This document shows, piece by piece, positions 34,544 to 48,200 of a stretch of 64,000 bases of DNA. Numbering within the stretch: position 1 is the stretch's first letter; every line of letters begins with the position of its first letter. The position numbers and the translations under genes were made by a program. The DNA comes from Mesocentrotus franciscanus (Eukaryota; Echinodermata; Echinoidea; Camarodonta; Strongylocentrotidae), in NCBI GenBank assembly GCA_037976565.1, contig CP137666.1:57778740-57842739 (forward strand), written 5' to 3'. Under the pieces are notes generated by a model. That model was not told the DNA's origin. It searched no databases and saw only the letters and a list, made by a program, of their open reading frames with translations.

Positions 34544-35703
34544 CAGGGGCGGCGATCCCGGGGACATGTCCCCCTCATTTTAAAATTCGAAAAAGTGCAC
34601 ACACAAAAAAAAATGGCAAATAATGACTAAAGACTGCAAGCCACTTTTAGGCTCTGGAGGGCCCAAGAGTGCAGCGTTTAGACAAATTAAAATGCAAAAT
34701 CTTCTCGCTCGGGAGCTATGCTCCCTCGCATGATTTCCTTCAAAATGTACAAGTAAATATTGTAGAAAAGTGGAAGTGTGAAAAAGTACTGTGCTTGTGT
34801 TTTATACTATAGTTTTGCTAACCCCTTACAAAAAAGTACCATGGTAACCATGGTTTTTTTGTCCAAATGAAGGAATGTAATGTTTTGATATAACAAAACT
34901 TCAAAAACCTGTGAGGGGGTAGTCACTTCTGTCACCTTCACCCCTCTCGTTCACTATGCTCCATCGCACCGGCGTACTGATGGGGGGCTTGGTTTATTTC
35001 TAATTCGATACCAGGGATTCACAGATGTTGCTGAAATAGCATGATTTTCCCTGAGCTTCCGGGGGCTCTGCCCCCTGGACCCCACCAAGGGCCCTAAGGC
35101 GGGCCCCTGGTTGCTCATCTGATTGTTATTAAATGCCTAAAAACCCCTGAGCTTCCGGGGCTCCGCCCTGGACCCCACCAAGGGCCCTAGATCGCCCCTG
35201 GATGCTCATCTGATCGTAATTTAATGCCTAAAACCCTGAGCTTCTGGGGACCCCACTCCAATTAGTGACCTGCATGCCAGTGTCACAAATAAGGTATCAA
35301 AATATGCTCATCTGACCGTAGTTAAATGCCTAAAACCCAGTGAGCTTCGGGGCTCCGCCTGGACCCCATCAGAGGCCCTTAGGCGGGCCCCTGGATGCTC
35401 ATTTGACCATAACTAAATGCCTAAAACCCTGAGCTTCATGGGGCTCCGCCCTGACCCGCCGGGCTTTGCCCTGACCCCACACCATTTACGATCCACTTGC
35501 CTCGCTCACTTTGCTCTACTTGATCGTAAATACTTTAGCCCCCTCCACTTTGAAAAACGTCCGCGGGGCCTGCATGTAACATATATTAACAGTGGTGGTG
35601 ATGCAGATTTTTCTCCCCTCAAACGTTTTTGCTCATTACGCCACTGCTCCCTCGTCCCTCGCATTTCGTCCCCCCCGGTCATGAAAAGAAATCGCCGCCC
35701 CTG
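34544..35703. mobile_element. Complete non-autonomous hAT element with perfect 8-bp duplication
   Basis: Terminal inverted repeats CAGGGGCGGCGAT and ATCGCCGCCCCTG bound the element. CTAAATAC is duplicated exactly at 34536-34543 and 35704-35711. The 1160-bp interior has no transposase but carries tandem GC-rich units (CTGAGCTTCCGGGG, CTGGACCCCA, then GCTCATCTGATCGT, AAATGCCTAAAA) at 35045-35450. The same unit family occurs in opposite orientation at 51120-51850. Confidence 0.95.
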
Positions 35704-36161
35704 CTAAATACAATATCAGCAGCACTCAGGTTGTTCCGTTTTTGTTCAAAAATGTATCATGTGATCATCAAAGTTGTTCATGTGACATCCCTGGCTCATG
35801 TGACATCTGTAAACATCACCTGACCACGTCAACTGAAGTAAGACCACCACTTTCAAAATGAATATACTATATGTATGAAAAAAATGTTTTTCTTCAATGG
35901 CAATCATCACTGGTTATGTAATCAGTGAAGGACCATTATGGGCTGTTGAGAGCCAGAAGGGCGTTATGCAATATTATAGTATAAATAGCGACTGCTACGA
36001 GAGGACTAGCTGTTTTTATACGCTCAAGGGATTCAACTTCAAATAGAATGAATACTGGATTAAATTCAGTTCAGTTTTGATAATTATGACTGAGCACCCA
36101 TGAGTCATCGTATCGGTGGTATGGAAGACTTCAGAATGGAGAGGATGAGCAGATTTATCTC

Positions 36162-36199
36162 TCATGCAACGTTCCCTTCATTATCAGACATTGGGATAT
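36162..36199 (-). CDS. SLC23 terminal coding exon (exon 14)
   Basis: A strong acceptor (TTCTATTTTTCAG) precedes 38 nt that complete the codon left by exon 13 (G|AT = Asp) and give [11 protein letters not shown] then TGA. If exon 13 is not spliced here, reading continues to a TAG at 36829-36831 and adds [13 protein letters not shown] instead. The spliced form is favoured by the GTGAGT donor and phase. Confidence 0.75.
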
Positions 36200-39100
36200 C
36201 TGAAAAATAGAACAAAAAGTAACAATAAGTAAATGCTGATCTACAAAAATTGATATTCATGATAAATTACACGATGCAATAATAATCCATATAATGATAC
36301 GCTTCCAAAACATTTAAAAATGGACTGTCAAGGTCATGGCTGGTATGTCAGATTTTTACGAAATGAACTTTATAAATGACATTCTCCTCAAAATCTCGAG
36401 TCTTTATATTGTTTCCCCTCCATCCTATTAACAGTTTAAAATGTTCTTTTGATTTAATTTCGTCATGCAGCCTCGAGCTACCGGTTCAATTAATTTTAAC
36501 CAATATTTTCCAGATAGGAACACAGATGCGTAATTCAGTGCTTCTTCATGCTCAGTGTGATGCATTTTCACATAAATCATTGAAGCAGTCATCCAACTTT
36601 GTGACACATCGCAAAGATGAATCTTCAATCTGAAATATACATGATGCAAAATAATTTTTGATCTAAAACATGCTCCGGGGATATTGCTCCGGGGTCCGTT
36701 TCGTCAAAGATACAGGGTTAGGATTAGGGTTGGGATCGGGTTTTTATGTTAGGTTTATGGTTAGGGTTAGGATTAGGTATCGAGTTATGTCCAGGGTTGA
36801 AGTTATCATTTTTGTCACTGCAAAAAAACTAACCGCTGGGCACGTCTTGTTGCCGTAGAATCAAATACTCACCATTTTCCTTCTTCGTTTTCCTTGACTT
36901 GCACGTGCGGCCGAAGACCTTCTTGAGGTTGATCCCTTTGAAAGTAGGGCTGAAGGGGACGTATCTTGCCCACTTCCACTTTCTGATGTAGCTCATCCCG
37001 AAGGGCATGTCATACGACTTCAGGGTGAGCTCCATGACCTCCTCCGAAGCGTCGACTAAGTCGGCATCCTCCTCTTCGTCGGTCATTCCGTACATGTCTC
37101 TCCATTTGGTGAGGCCCCGCTCCTCACGCGTGCCTGTATGTAGCGCCAGTGACAAGAAGAACATTATCAAACGGAGCAAGTGACAGTGCAGAAAATGTTG
37201 ACGATAAATACATGTTGCACTCAGAAACATTGGATTGTTTTATTCAGAGTTAATGCGAAATTATGTTTGACAAAAATAATTATAACATCTAAACAGAATG
37301 CTCAGGATGTTGTTCCATTGTTATTGAAATAAGCATATTTTATTTTTAAAATAGCTAAACACCACATGCTAAGCTAACCGTCATGACGTTACGATCCATT
37401 GTCTCCCTAATCTACTAAGATTTTAAAAGCACGACAATACTTTAGAGCTGTATATCGAAAATTTAATTCTGTAGAAGATAATTGTGCTCTGCTGAAACTA
37501 CATCTGGCACCACCGAATTCCTCTCCTATATGTACTGGCCAGAGGAGACCGACATTTAAAAAAAGTTATACGAAGCACAGAGTGATTTAATCACATTATC
37601 CTATATTGTCTGATCTCCAGTATTACCTACCAGGTACTGTATTGTCCAGGAAGAACCCTACAGCTCCACCAACAAACATACTAGTTTCCAGCAGAACTAG
37701 AACCACTTGGTCAAACGTCTCGTTTCCTGGAAGATATAACAACAAAATCAATCAAACTTGATTGGAGAAGATCTTAACAACCCCCTGTCCTTACAAAATA
37801 ACGGAAATCCATAAAAAGATAAAATGTAGGGCAAATGATTGAGCAAAATGATTGGATACAGAAAAAAATAGAAAGAAATTATTTCATTCTTAATATAATA
37901 ATAATAAATAAATCTGGAATAATATAGCGTTTGAAACGAAATATACCGTATCTAAGCGCTTTACCCCGGTCACCGGATTCATCCATGCACAATTTGCACC
38001 ATCTCCATCGAACCAACGACCTTTGCATTTCCAGTCAACACTACTCAAACATCTCTCCCTTGTAGAATGCCCCCCCCCCCATTTCACCCTAATTTATCTT
38101 GATATGAAATAAAGAAGGATAGTAAATTATGTTGGGGAAAATAGCGGGACTTCTGAAAATCATGCTTGGGAGGAGATATTACAATCATTTCAGGAAAAAT
38201 GCATGATTTGCAATTAGCACTTCGCCCCCTCCCCTTCTATAATTTATGAATCCTGCATCTGCTCCAGTATATTATAGCCTACCTGTGTTGATGGAATCTG
38301 GGTTAGCTAGGATGTAATCAGGAATGGAAATACCGACATAGAATGAGAATCCGACGATGAAGAGGTTCCGAGGTGAGTTGAGATCCACAAACTGAAGGTT
38401 AGAGATTCCAACCGCCAAAACCATACCTTGAAATTCAGGAATATAAAATAGAAATAATGAAGAGACAGAAAAAATATGATTTCTTTTGTTAAAAGAATAA
38501 CACAGTATTCTCTAAATGTACAGGAACGGAAATACACCTTTAGGGAGTCATAATTATTATGGATCACAATCGTTTAAAGTGGAGATGTTTACAACCTCAT
38601 ACCAAGAAGAGGAAGAAGAAAGAAAGAAAGAAAAAAAAATCGCCATTTCAAATAAAAATGTTTTTTAAAAGCATTATTTACCAAATGTTGTGGAAAGAAC
38701 GCCGCCAATTACAGGATCAGGTATAGTGGAGAAAAAGGCGCCAAACTTGCCGAAGACTCCAACGATCATTAGAATGCATGCAGCAACTTGGATCACGAGA
38801 CGGCTTCCCACCTAAAGGAAAGTCAACCAAGGTGGAGTCATGTATAATTCTGATTGTAGTACGATCATAAAAATTGTTTAGACATACTCTAGAATCTTTG
38901 ATAAAGTATATCAATATTCGGTTTCATTCAGTGCTATGGCATATCCAGAAAATCCAGACAAAGTGGCTTTGGCATTAAACTAATGGGGGGGGGGGGTTGT
39001 GATACGTTGTCTACATCCTGACTAGTTACATCAATGTCATGAGAAAAGGAAACTGATGGAAATCAGATTAAACCCTTTTTCTTCTTTCTTTGTTCATCTT

Positions 39101-42100
39101 ACCATGGATCTAACTTGTTATTGAGACCTTGTTCTTGTGCTGCCATAAATCTGTAGGCCTACCTTTTTTCTTTCTTTCTTAACCTTTACAGATTAAGACA
39201 TGAAATAGTTAAACCGAAAATGACATTTGTATTTGTATATTATTTGTATGATTTTAATTGTGAATATGATTTTATTTGTGTGAAATATATAATATGGGGT
39301 AAAAGAAAAATAACCCAAGCAGTTTTCCTTACAACATCACCATATCATTACGCTAAACTATCAGGGGTAGATGTAGAAACATCGAAACGCGTACATCTGG
39401 CACAAACCTTGGTTATACCGATAGCACCAATATTTTCACTGTACGACGTAGTGCCATTCGCTGTGCCCCAGGCTCCCGCCAAAACACATCCGATACCTTC
39501 CATTCCGATACCACGATTGATTGCATGCGCTGGTGGGGGAGGCGCACCGGATAGTCTGGCACAGGCGTAATAATCACCCACGGACTCTACCATGGATGCG
39601 AGTACGCCAGCCAGCATCCCCAGAGTCCCGGCTGTAGTCACGCTGGGGACACCCCACTGACCTGTGTAAGAAAGAAAAATAGTGCATCAAGGCCGAGGGT
39701 GACGTCATAGGATTTTGGAGATGGGAGGAGGCGTCCGACCGAATCTACAGACAAGAGGTTGTGTTCCCACAATTTTCACACACACAACATATAATAATCT
39801 CTTGACGAACTTATAAGACAAGGAATACAATTCAGGATTTTTTTAACACTAACAGCCCCTATCACGAAAAAAATAGAGAATTCTCTCTAACTGTCAACAA
39901 AGATAACACGGTTCGTTATATCTGCAGATTTTACGAAAACATTTTGCCGACAGTATTATGTATTTGTCACAGGCCCGCCCCCACTCAGTGTTATTTAGGG
40001 TACGCGTATGATTGTTCCCTCTTTTTGAAAGCACCCCCCCTATCTCCGGTGTGAAAGTCAATGGCGGGCCGGACTTTGTTGCGCGAAAAAGTACCCCCTT
40101 TACCGGAGATTTTGGGAACACCCATGCGGTCCCTCCGATCCCAGAGTGGGGGTCACAGGTATTAAGACTTATCTGTGTGCCATCTAGAAAGAAAAAAAAT
40201 CACTACATCCATGAAATTCCAACAAACGTTCCATGACCTACCTGGATACGGGAAATCAAACCATGGGGCCTCGGTCAAGACCCCCTTGGAAAGATCGGTA
40301 CGAGCCTTGTAACCATATGCCTCAGGGTCGGTCGGGAACACGTTCGTCACCGTGAAGATATAGGAGAACAGCCAACCTATCAAGATTGCTAAAATAATCT
40401 TTGAATAGGATGAAAAATGGGGGAAATGGAATATTCCGGAATTGGTAAACTGCTCAACATATGGATTTCACAATCGTAACATCATGATATTAGCCGATAT
40501 CTACACATTTTTATCTATTCTTTCTCGTACTCTGTATTACTCCCACTATGTATCAGAATATATAAATATGAACAGGATATAACTCTTCCAGAATGAAGAA
40601 ATGTTAAACCAAACGTACTCCCCTCCTACATCCAAACACACCCAACACGTACAGACGCACCCCCCCCCCACACACACACATACACACATACTACTCTATA
40701 TTCCTATTCTCAATCATTATTATAACGCGCACTAGTAACCTTTTTTCCAATTTACGAATGAGAAAATATCATTGCATCATATTTACTTACTGGGAATAAC
40801 TTGAAGATGGGCAACTTGGTGACGTGACACTTTTGCTTCTGTTAAACGCTAGACATGGAATCGGGAAGCGCTCCAAATATTGTGAGAAGAGGATGATGAT
40901 TATCATCACCCTGTAATTTACAAAGAAGAAGAAGATAGAGGAGAAGAAGAAAGAAGAAGAAATTAATAACAAGATCTGTCCACCGTTATGATAATTGTCA
41001 TATTAAAGCAATTAATTGGAAATGGTAGCTCACGTGTTGTACACAAGGGTGAAGGGTGAAAGAGCGCGTGTTTATACAATGATCGTTAAAAATAATTGGC
41101 TTTTAGATGAGATACTTAGAAGTAATATTTACCGTGAAAGTTTACATATATTTTTTTAATAAATCTTTTTTAAGAGCACTCTATGATACATATATGATAT
41201 GTATTTAGTACTCAGAAGAAAAGTGTGCCTCCTGAGACAACCGAACAATCTGCAAAACAATAATTTGCTGTTGCTTCTTCAGAGGTTTTTCGAATAATCA
41301 TGACTTTAAAAAGGTGATAACTATTTGTTTTCTTGTTTTCGTTGAAATTGTGCTGCTTTCCCCCGGATCCTGAATCGACCCGACTTACATCCAGGAGATA
41401 CCCCAGTGGACGGAGGCCTGCTTGGAGGCTTCTTTGAAGAGTGACAGTCCGATGAGACCGATGGTAGGTGCGATGGCCAGCGGACCGATGAATTGCAGTA
41501 GGAACCCCATGAGGCCCGTAAACCCGATCACCACTTGGACCACCGATGAAACCATCACGGCACCTTGGATCTATGACGTTGATTTAGAAACAGATCAGGA
41601 GATGAGTTCCATTGATTTATTCCAATTTCACTTTGCCTATGCTCCGTGTTCACTCTTTAAATTTCTTACGAATCTATATCATGCACAGCATTACCATGGC
41701 AACGAGTTTCAAATGGTTTGACAGAACCCGGGACTACCTTGAAACTTCGAAACTCTAAAACAAATGGACATAGGACGAAAACTCCATCATCCCAGTATAT
41801 GCAATTTACTTTGTCTTAAATCCTACTATACACCACTGCATTATAGGGGATACTCCCCATTAAATTCCTTTGGAAAATCTGGAAGAAGAAAAAAATCATC
41901 TACATGTATGTCGGCAAAGTGAAAACATTTTGGGGGGAGGTTCATAACTGTCGGCAAAGTCCAAATATGAAAAACAATTATTTAAAAAAAAATATTTTCA
42001 TATGATATCTCTTCATCGGGAGCGGGGCTTGTTAATTTTTTTGGTGAACTTTGTCGGCAATACCACCCCCTCAACGACGTTTAAAATGGACTAGCAACGC

Positions 42101-45100
42101 CCTCTGGTGGTAAATCTGATTGAACATATTGGGGTTACTAGGTCGAGCACAAAACATGCCCTTCACAGGTTCAATGGCATTATTTAACTTGAGGATTTAT
42201 TGTCCACCCCATTCTGAGTCGACACAATTCTGATCGGAAGGATGTGGATGATAATTCAGCAAGTGAACCCTTGAAACAGGAATCTGCATGGGATTACGTT
42301 TTCTGGTGAAAGAACCAACCTACAGATTATCATCCTGTAACACAACATCCTTATTCTCTACATGCGTTCTTCCCAATGTTCCTTGACTAGTTTAGGCCTA
42401 CGCATGGGAGAAAACTTCACGGTGACGAACGGATACTAGTACTTTGCAAGCTGCCCCATCCCTCCATGTGAATGGATAAATTGGGGATTGTACCTGGGCT
42501 GCCGACTGTAGGCCTGCGTTCAAAGGACCACGGCGATTTCGATTTTGATGGGTATTTAAATAGGGGAGTGGCCTACCGACTCCATACTATGCTGGATAGT
42601 GGATACCCCACTATCCGCCCCCCCCCCCCACAACCACACACTATTTTTCACAAACTAATCGAAAAGGCACATATACAAGACAACAAGCGTTATAGTTATA
42701 TAAGAATAACATTGTATCCCTTTACGGTGGTCATGCGTTACAATAATTTTATTTGTCACTTCTGCTAATCAATACACTTTCTAAGAAACTAAGGAACCCT
42801 GCAATACATGATAATTATGTGTATACATTAAATCATATCAAATAAAATCAAACAAATCTTTAAAAGGGATCTTTTTCATCCTACCTCCTGTATCCTGGTA
42901 CGGAATTCCGCATGTATTTCCTCATCAGTAGCATTGTCTGGTAAGAGGAATAAACGTTCAAAAAGGAAAGATTTATCAAAATGGAGTAACACAAAAAGAA
43001 AGAAAATATAATAAAATGGATTAACAATTCAAAAGGAAAAGTGTTGCAAATTTGTTTCCACTGAAGTCGCTGACAAATGTTATACCCCTTTAGAAACCAC
43101 CGTGGCTTACTTAAGTAGACAACTGAAAAAAAGCCCCCTGCCCCATTAAAAAAGAATGTTCGAATCCGAGAAAAATTGGGTTTGGCCTAAAAGTATCACC
43201 GAAAAAGAGGAAAACCTTTTTTAATGCCTTGCTTGTCAAAAACTTTAGTGGTAAAATTATCCCCTAAAGATGTGATCCTTTTTTTTCTCCCCCTGAAAAT
43301 TTTCTAAATTGTGCCTCATGCACCTACTTTTTAAAACAAAAACCTTGACCCGCCCCTGACTAGAGATAACCTTCCTGACAGGAAATACTAGACAGTTCCT
43401 GACAGGCCTGACAGGAATATTGGATTCACAACAAGCCACTAAATTATGACCGACCTGTAAAATAGATTTGACCAAACTAGATTACTATGACATTTAATTA
43501 TTTAGTATGTAATTCAGCAGTCCGATTGTTCCAAATCCGACTTCTTAGTATCATCAACTTGAAATACCTTATAATAACAACAATCTTGCTTTGTTTTCAA
43601 ATGCCCATATTATTATTATTAATTTTTGTTTTTAATGAATATACACTTTCTGTTCTCAAGCATATCTTTTTCAGATTTTCTTCGAATTGTCACATTATTC
43701 AGAGATGACCAGAAGATGGGCTTTAAATGCATGACAAAGCAAATAATGCAAGAAAGTGAAAGCAAGGCTGATAACAGAAAGAAAAACAAGTTTCATTGTT
43801 GAATCAATATGTAAGTTCAATCTTATTTAATTTTCATTGCTTCCGAAGGTTATGAACTATGTGAATATTATAAATGACTATCGTTTCAAATAAAGGCCGC
43901 CGAAACCAATGCAGATTTTTTTCATAAACTCGGTTGTTTTCAGACAGACGATGTCTACCGAGGTATTACGAGGACTTGGAAATAAATAGCATAATACTGA
44001 TTCAGTAACAAAGAATTTACTCTGAGCTTCATTTTAATTTCAACTCCCGCTTTTAAAAATCTCTGTTATGTTGACTAGAAATGCATGTTACTCATCGAAT
44101 TTAAAGGCCAAATTGATAACAGTCAGAATGACTTTTCAGAAATATAACACTTGCATTGCACATTTCCAAACAGCAGCAAATATATCTCGTTCAGCAGTAT
44201 GTTTAACAAAAGAACGGCTATCGACAAATGTAACGAAAAATATATAGACTCAACATGATTGGCTGATTCGGCTATGAAAAGCAACTGCTGCATGAAACAT
44301 GATGAAGAGATATATGAATATATATACATTTATACCGATGGAAATTGAGATATAGGATAAGTGAAAGACTAATACAGAGAATATAATTTTCTATGAGAGT
44401 TTTGAAGAAAAAACAGTGGTGTATCCAGAATGTTTTCAACAGGGGGTGGATCCCCTGATGAAGAACAGTAGGAAAAATGTACACAGACTTCCCAGCGTGA
44501 TATGGAATACTGAGATGTGTGTTTATTTTTATTTCTTTCGGAAAATACATTGAGCTAGTAACTGGTGTTTGCCGATTCTATGATATATAAGTGGCTATTC
44601 ATGTTTGACCTATTTTCAAGTAATTGCCATTGAGCAGTCTTGTCCAAGTTTCATAGGGAGAACAACCAATCAAAACTATCGTAATTATTTCTTGCATTGT
44701 TTTTTTTATATTCATAGAAACTAAAACGAAAGAGCAAATGAATGGAAAGCAATGATTGACGGCAAATAGAAAGTACCAATATTTTGATCATATAGGACAT
44801 GTATATAAAGGGCTCACGAAATGAGACACCAATTTAAGCTATTTTTTCATAGTATTGAGATGACATATTAAAGAACGTACTGTATATACTTGAAAAAGAA
44901 CAAGTATGGGCATGCTGACTAAAATCTTCAAAAAAAAGTCAAAAAATACTTGAAAGGTGCAGAGACTGTGTCATGACTATCATTCATCATACTATAGATT
45001 ATGTAACGGTCTCCTGAAGTTGTATCCTCGTGTTTATATCCTTACCAGCTTTGGTCGGACAATCGCCCCTGATACCCAATATAGCAAAGGTCGGTAGGAG

Positions 45101-45190
45101 AAAGGTGAACGTGCCACCCTGCACGATCGGCAACCTGCCACACCCATCACGTGATCATGGTTATGACGTCATCAAGACGATGAGGACGAC

Positions 45191-45221
<31 letters not shown>

Positions 45222-48200
45222 TCAATGACGAGGATACAGGACAAGAGACAAGAAATAGGAAACAAGGAATGGTAAATGGAAAATAGGACATTGGGCAAGA
45301 ATTATCATGATTATAATTGACTGCATTATTATGGCTAAATGACTTGAATTACAAGCGTCAGGGGAACTCCCCCATAATTGAATAGCAAAAGGGTTGTGGA
45401 AAAGAAAGAGAAGATGGAAAAAAAGAAAGAAAGAAAGGAATTAAGGAAGAAAAGGAGGAGGAGAGAGAGAATGGGAGAGGCTAAGGGAAGTGGAGAAAGA
45501 GGGAGAGTGATAGAGAGAAGGGGAGAGAGGGAGAAGGTTACAAAGAGAGAGGGGTGTGAGGGGAGGGGGTAGGGGTGGGAAATGGAAAAGAATAAACACG
45601 TGAGATCTTGACATGACTCCTCCCTTACCTCTCCTCTGCCGGTCGTGTGGTCGAAAGGTAAATTCATTCCATATGGGGAATTGCCGATTTTTTTTTTCCC
45701 CCAATAAAATCTTAGTACGAGAAATAGTTCGCAATTTTGCTCTTCTGTTTACAAAGTATTCGTTTTAGCACTTTTATCTTAAGACAACCATAAAAAATTA
45801 CATCGAAAAGTACTGTTACAGTGGAAAGAAAGACAGATGTGTTTCACATGGGGAATAGGAAACTATTTAAGCATAATACAAGAACTGCACCTAAATGAAA
45901 TGCATTTATTTAGAATAAAATTGGAAAAAATAAAGCGCCCCTGTTCTAACATTAACATAATTGTGGCAGATAATGCAAGGTAGACAGTCATGACCAGGAC
46001 GCAAGAAACACAGTTGATATATACTATCTACACAGTACAAGGAAATAGCTAATTCTAACCAACGTCACTGGTCAATGTCATTCTGTCGAGCCAGGATCTT
46101 AGTCAATGTAATCTATTCAATTGGTAAATATAACCAAGATGTTGATAGGACGTAATCTACCGAGTGAAATTAGTCTAGGCACAACTACCCAGTTCAGTAG
46201 GACATTTTGACCAAAGTAACCACCTTAACCTCGGACCAAGATCCTGGAACCTGAAAGAACATCACCTCATTGTATTGGTTGGAACTGACCAATTCCTTTT
46301 ACTGTGGTGTCAGAGAAGCAATACAAGATGAAACTAAACACGGTATATCATGATCGGGAAGTACTTTACCAGCTTTGGTCGGACAGTCGCCTCTGAGGTC
46401 AAGCAAAGCAAAGGTTGGAAGGAGGAAAGCGAATGTACCTCCTTGTATGATTGGTAACCTTTATGCGAATGGGAAATAACATTCTCTTCTTCATGCAAGC
46501 CTGGAGAGTATCATATTTTAGAGCTATATTACAACTGCCATGAAGACTCCTGGTAATGGATAGGTACCTTCTGCGTCATGTTTACTTGATAACTACAACG
46601 ACGGAACTGAAAAATGTCGCAAGATTTTAGACTCTATACCCACAAAACTTTGCAATAAAAATGCACTTTTACACAGATACTTCACAGAATAATCATAATC
46701 TTACAAAATCAGACTTTTTACTCACTCCAGTTGTCTATTTATTTGTATTGATGTAATTCGTACAGTCATAAATACAAGGCTTTACCGAAGGTGCCTTCGG
46801 GAAGCCAAAGGCCATGAAGACGGAAGGTCCAGTAAAGATATTCAGTCTGTCAATAACCTGTGTTATGAACCTTTGGTCTCAGGAACCTTCAGAGTTACTG
46901 TCAGAAAGTCCATATAACCAGGCACTTTGGTAATTTGAATCTTCCACTTTTCTTAAGAAGGTCATTGCGACTATGCTCCTTGATCTTTTGCACGAATGTC
47001 ATGGCCTTGTGGACTGTTAATGATCTGGGAAAACACCCCTAAAAAATGTGCACAATTTACATTATAGAAACAAATTTCCTTGATTTACCTGACACCGAAG
47101 GTCGATTGCAGCAAGGTGACAAGTCCAGACACAAAGAAGATGGTGCCTATGAGTTCTGCTAAGGTTCCAGGATCTTCACTCAGACACAAGGAACTGGACA
47201 GGATGATAGGGATGGCAAGTACTCCACTGAACATCGTAAGGAAATGCTAGAAGGGAAAATTATGTTGACAACTTCAGTTAATTTGCTCGCCTGGACTGGT
47301 CTTTCAAGTTATGCCGAACAGTTTGGGCCATGCTAATTCCAGCCATTATTTTGATCGATCCCACTGCAACATTAATGACAAGATTGATTAACCTATTGAC
47401 TGCTGAATTCTTTCATTCCCATAGGCTTTAATTTAGGAGCAACCCAGTTCGTTGTTGACCACGGGTTAATAATGCCTACTATTTCAGGAATGATGAATCC
47501 ATCTTAAGGTTTCCACCCGTGGGCCTTTAAGGTCAATGCACAATCGGACAGACTACTGTGTACAATATTCCTTGAATAACTAAATTCCTTGTAGACTGTT
47601 TAATTTCGAGGTTAAGACGAGCTTTACCTTCCGAATGAAAAAAAAATCATACCCTCGAGTACAATTTGTTTATTACTATACCCATATATTAATGAATCAA
47701 TCTCAATTTTGGGCAAGTCCAATGTAGACTATGTCTTATACGATTCAAGCTCTAGAAGGCCTGTCAGTTTGAAACAGTCATATACTGAAATCTTAGATCT
47801 GGTCGGTAACGGTATGGGACAAAATTACTTGGACTTGCGCGTACATACCCATCCAATGGCATCTTAGATTGGACAAGGTTCTAAATAAATGAAATTCTAA
47901 GTTTTTTTTAGAAGTCTCCAAGGAAATTTCTTAAGTCGACAAAGATATTATGACAATGCCACCTTTACCTGAAATGCCAAGACTATGGTGGTGTGCCACG
48001 GCGGATTGTCCTCAATGCCATACGTCACCACGGTCTTCAAACGATTCAAGATGGCGTCGGCCTGAGCCTGTGCATCATTCACTTGATGGCCGTCGAGTGG
48101 AAGATCGCTTTGGCTTTCTCGATGTTTCTGGTAACCGACATCAGCCTCATCATGCCCGTTGCTTTCGATCTTCCCATCCCCTTCGTTCGCCTGTAACCAA

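Noticed and set aside
41930..42065. TGTCGGCAAAG repeated several times in an SLC23 intron as a regulatory array
   Set aside because: The copies are irregular and embedded in G-rich and T-rich sequence; more like decayed repeat DNA than a binding-site cluster.
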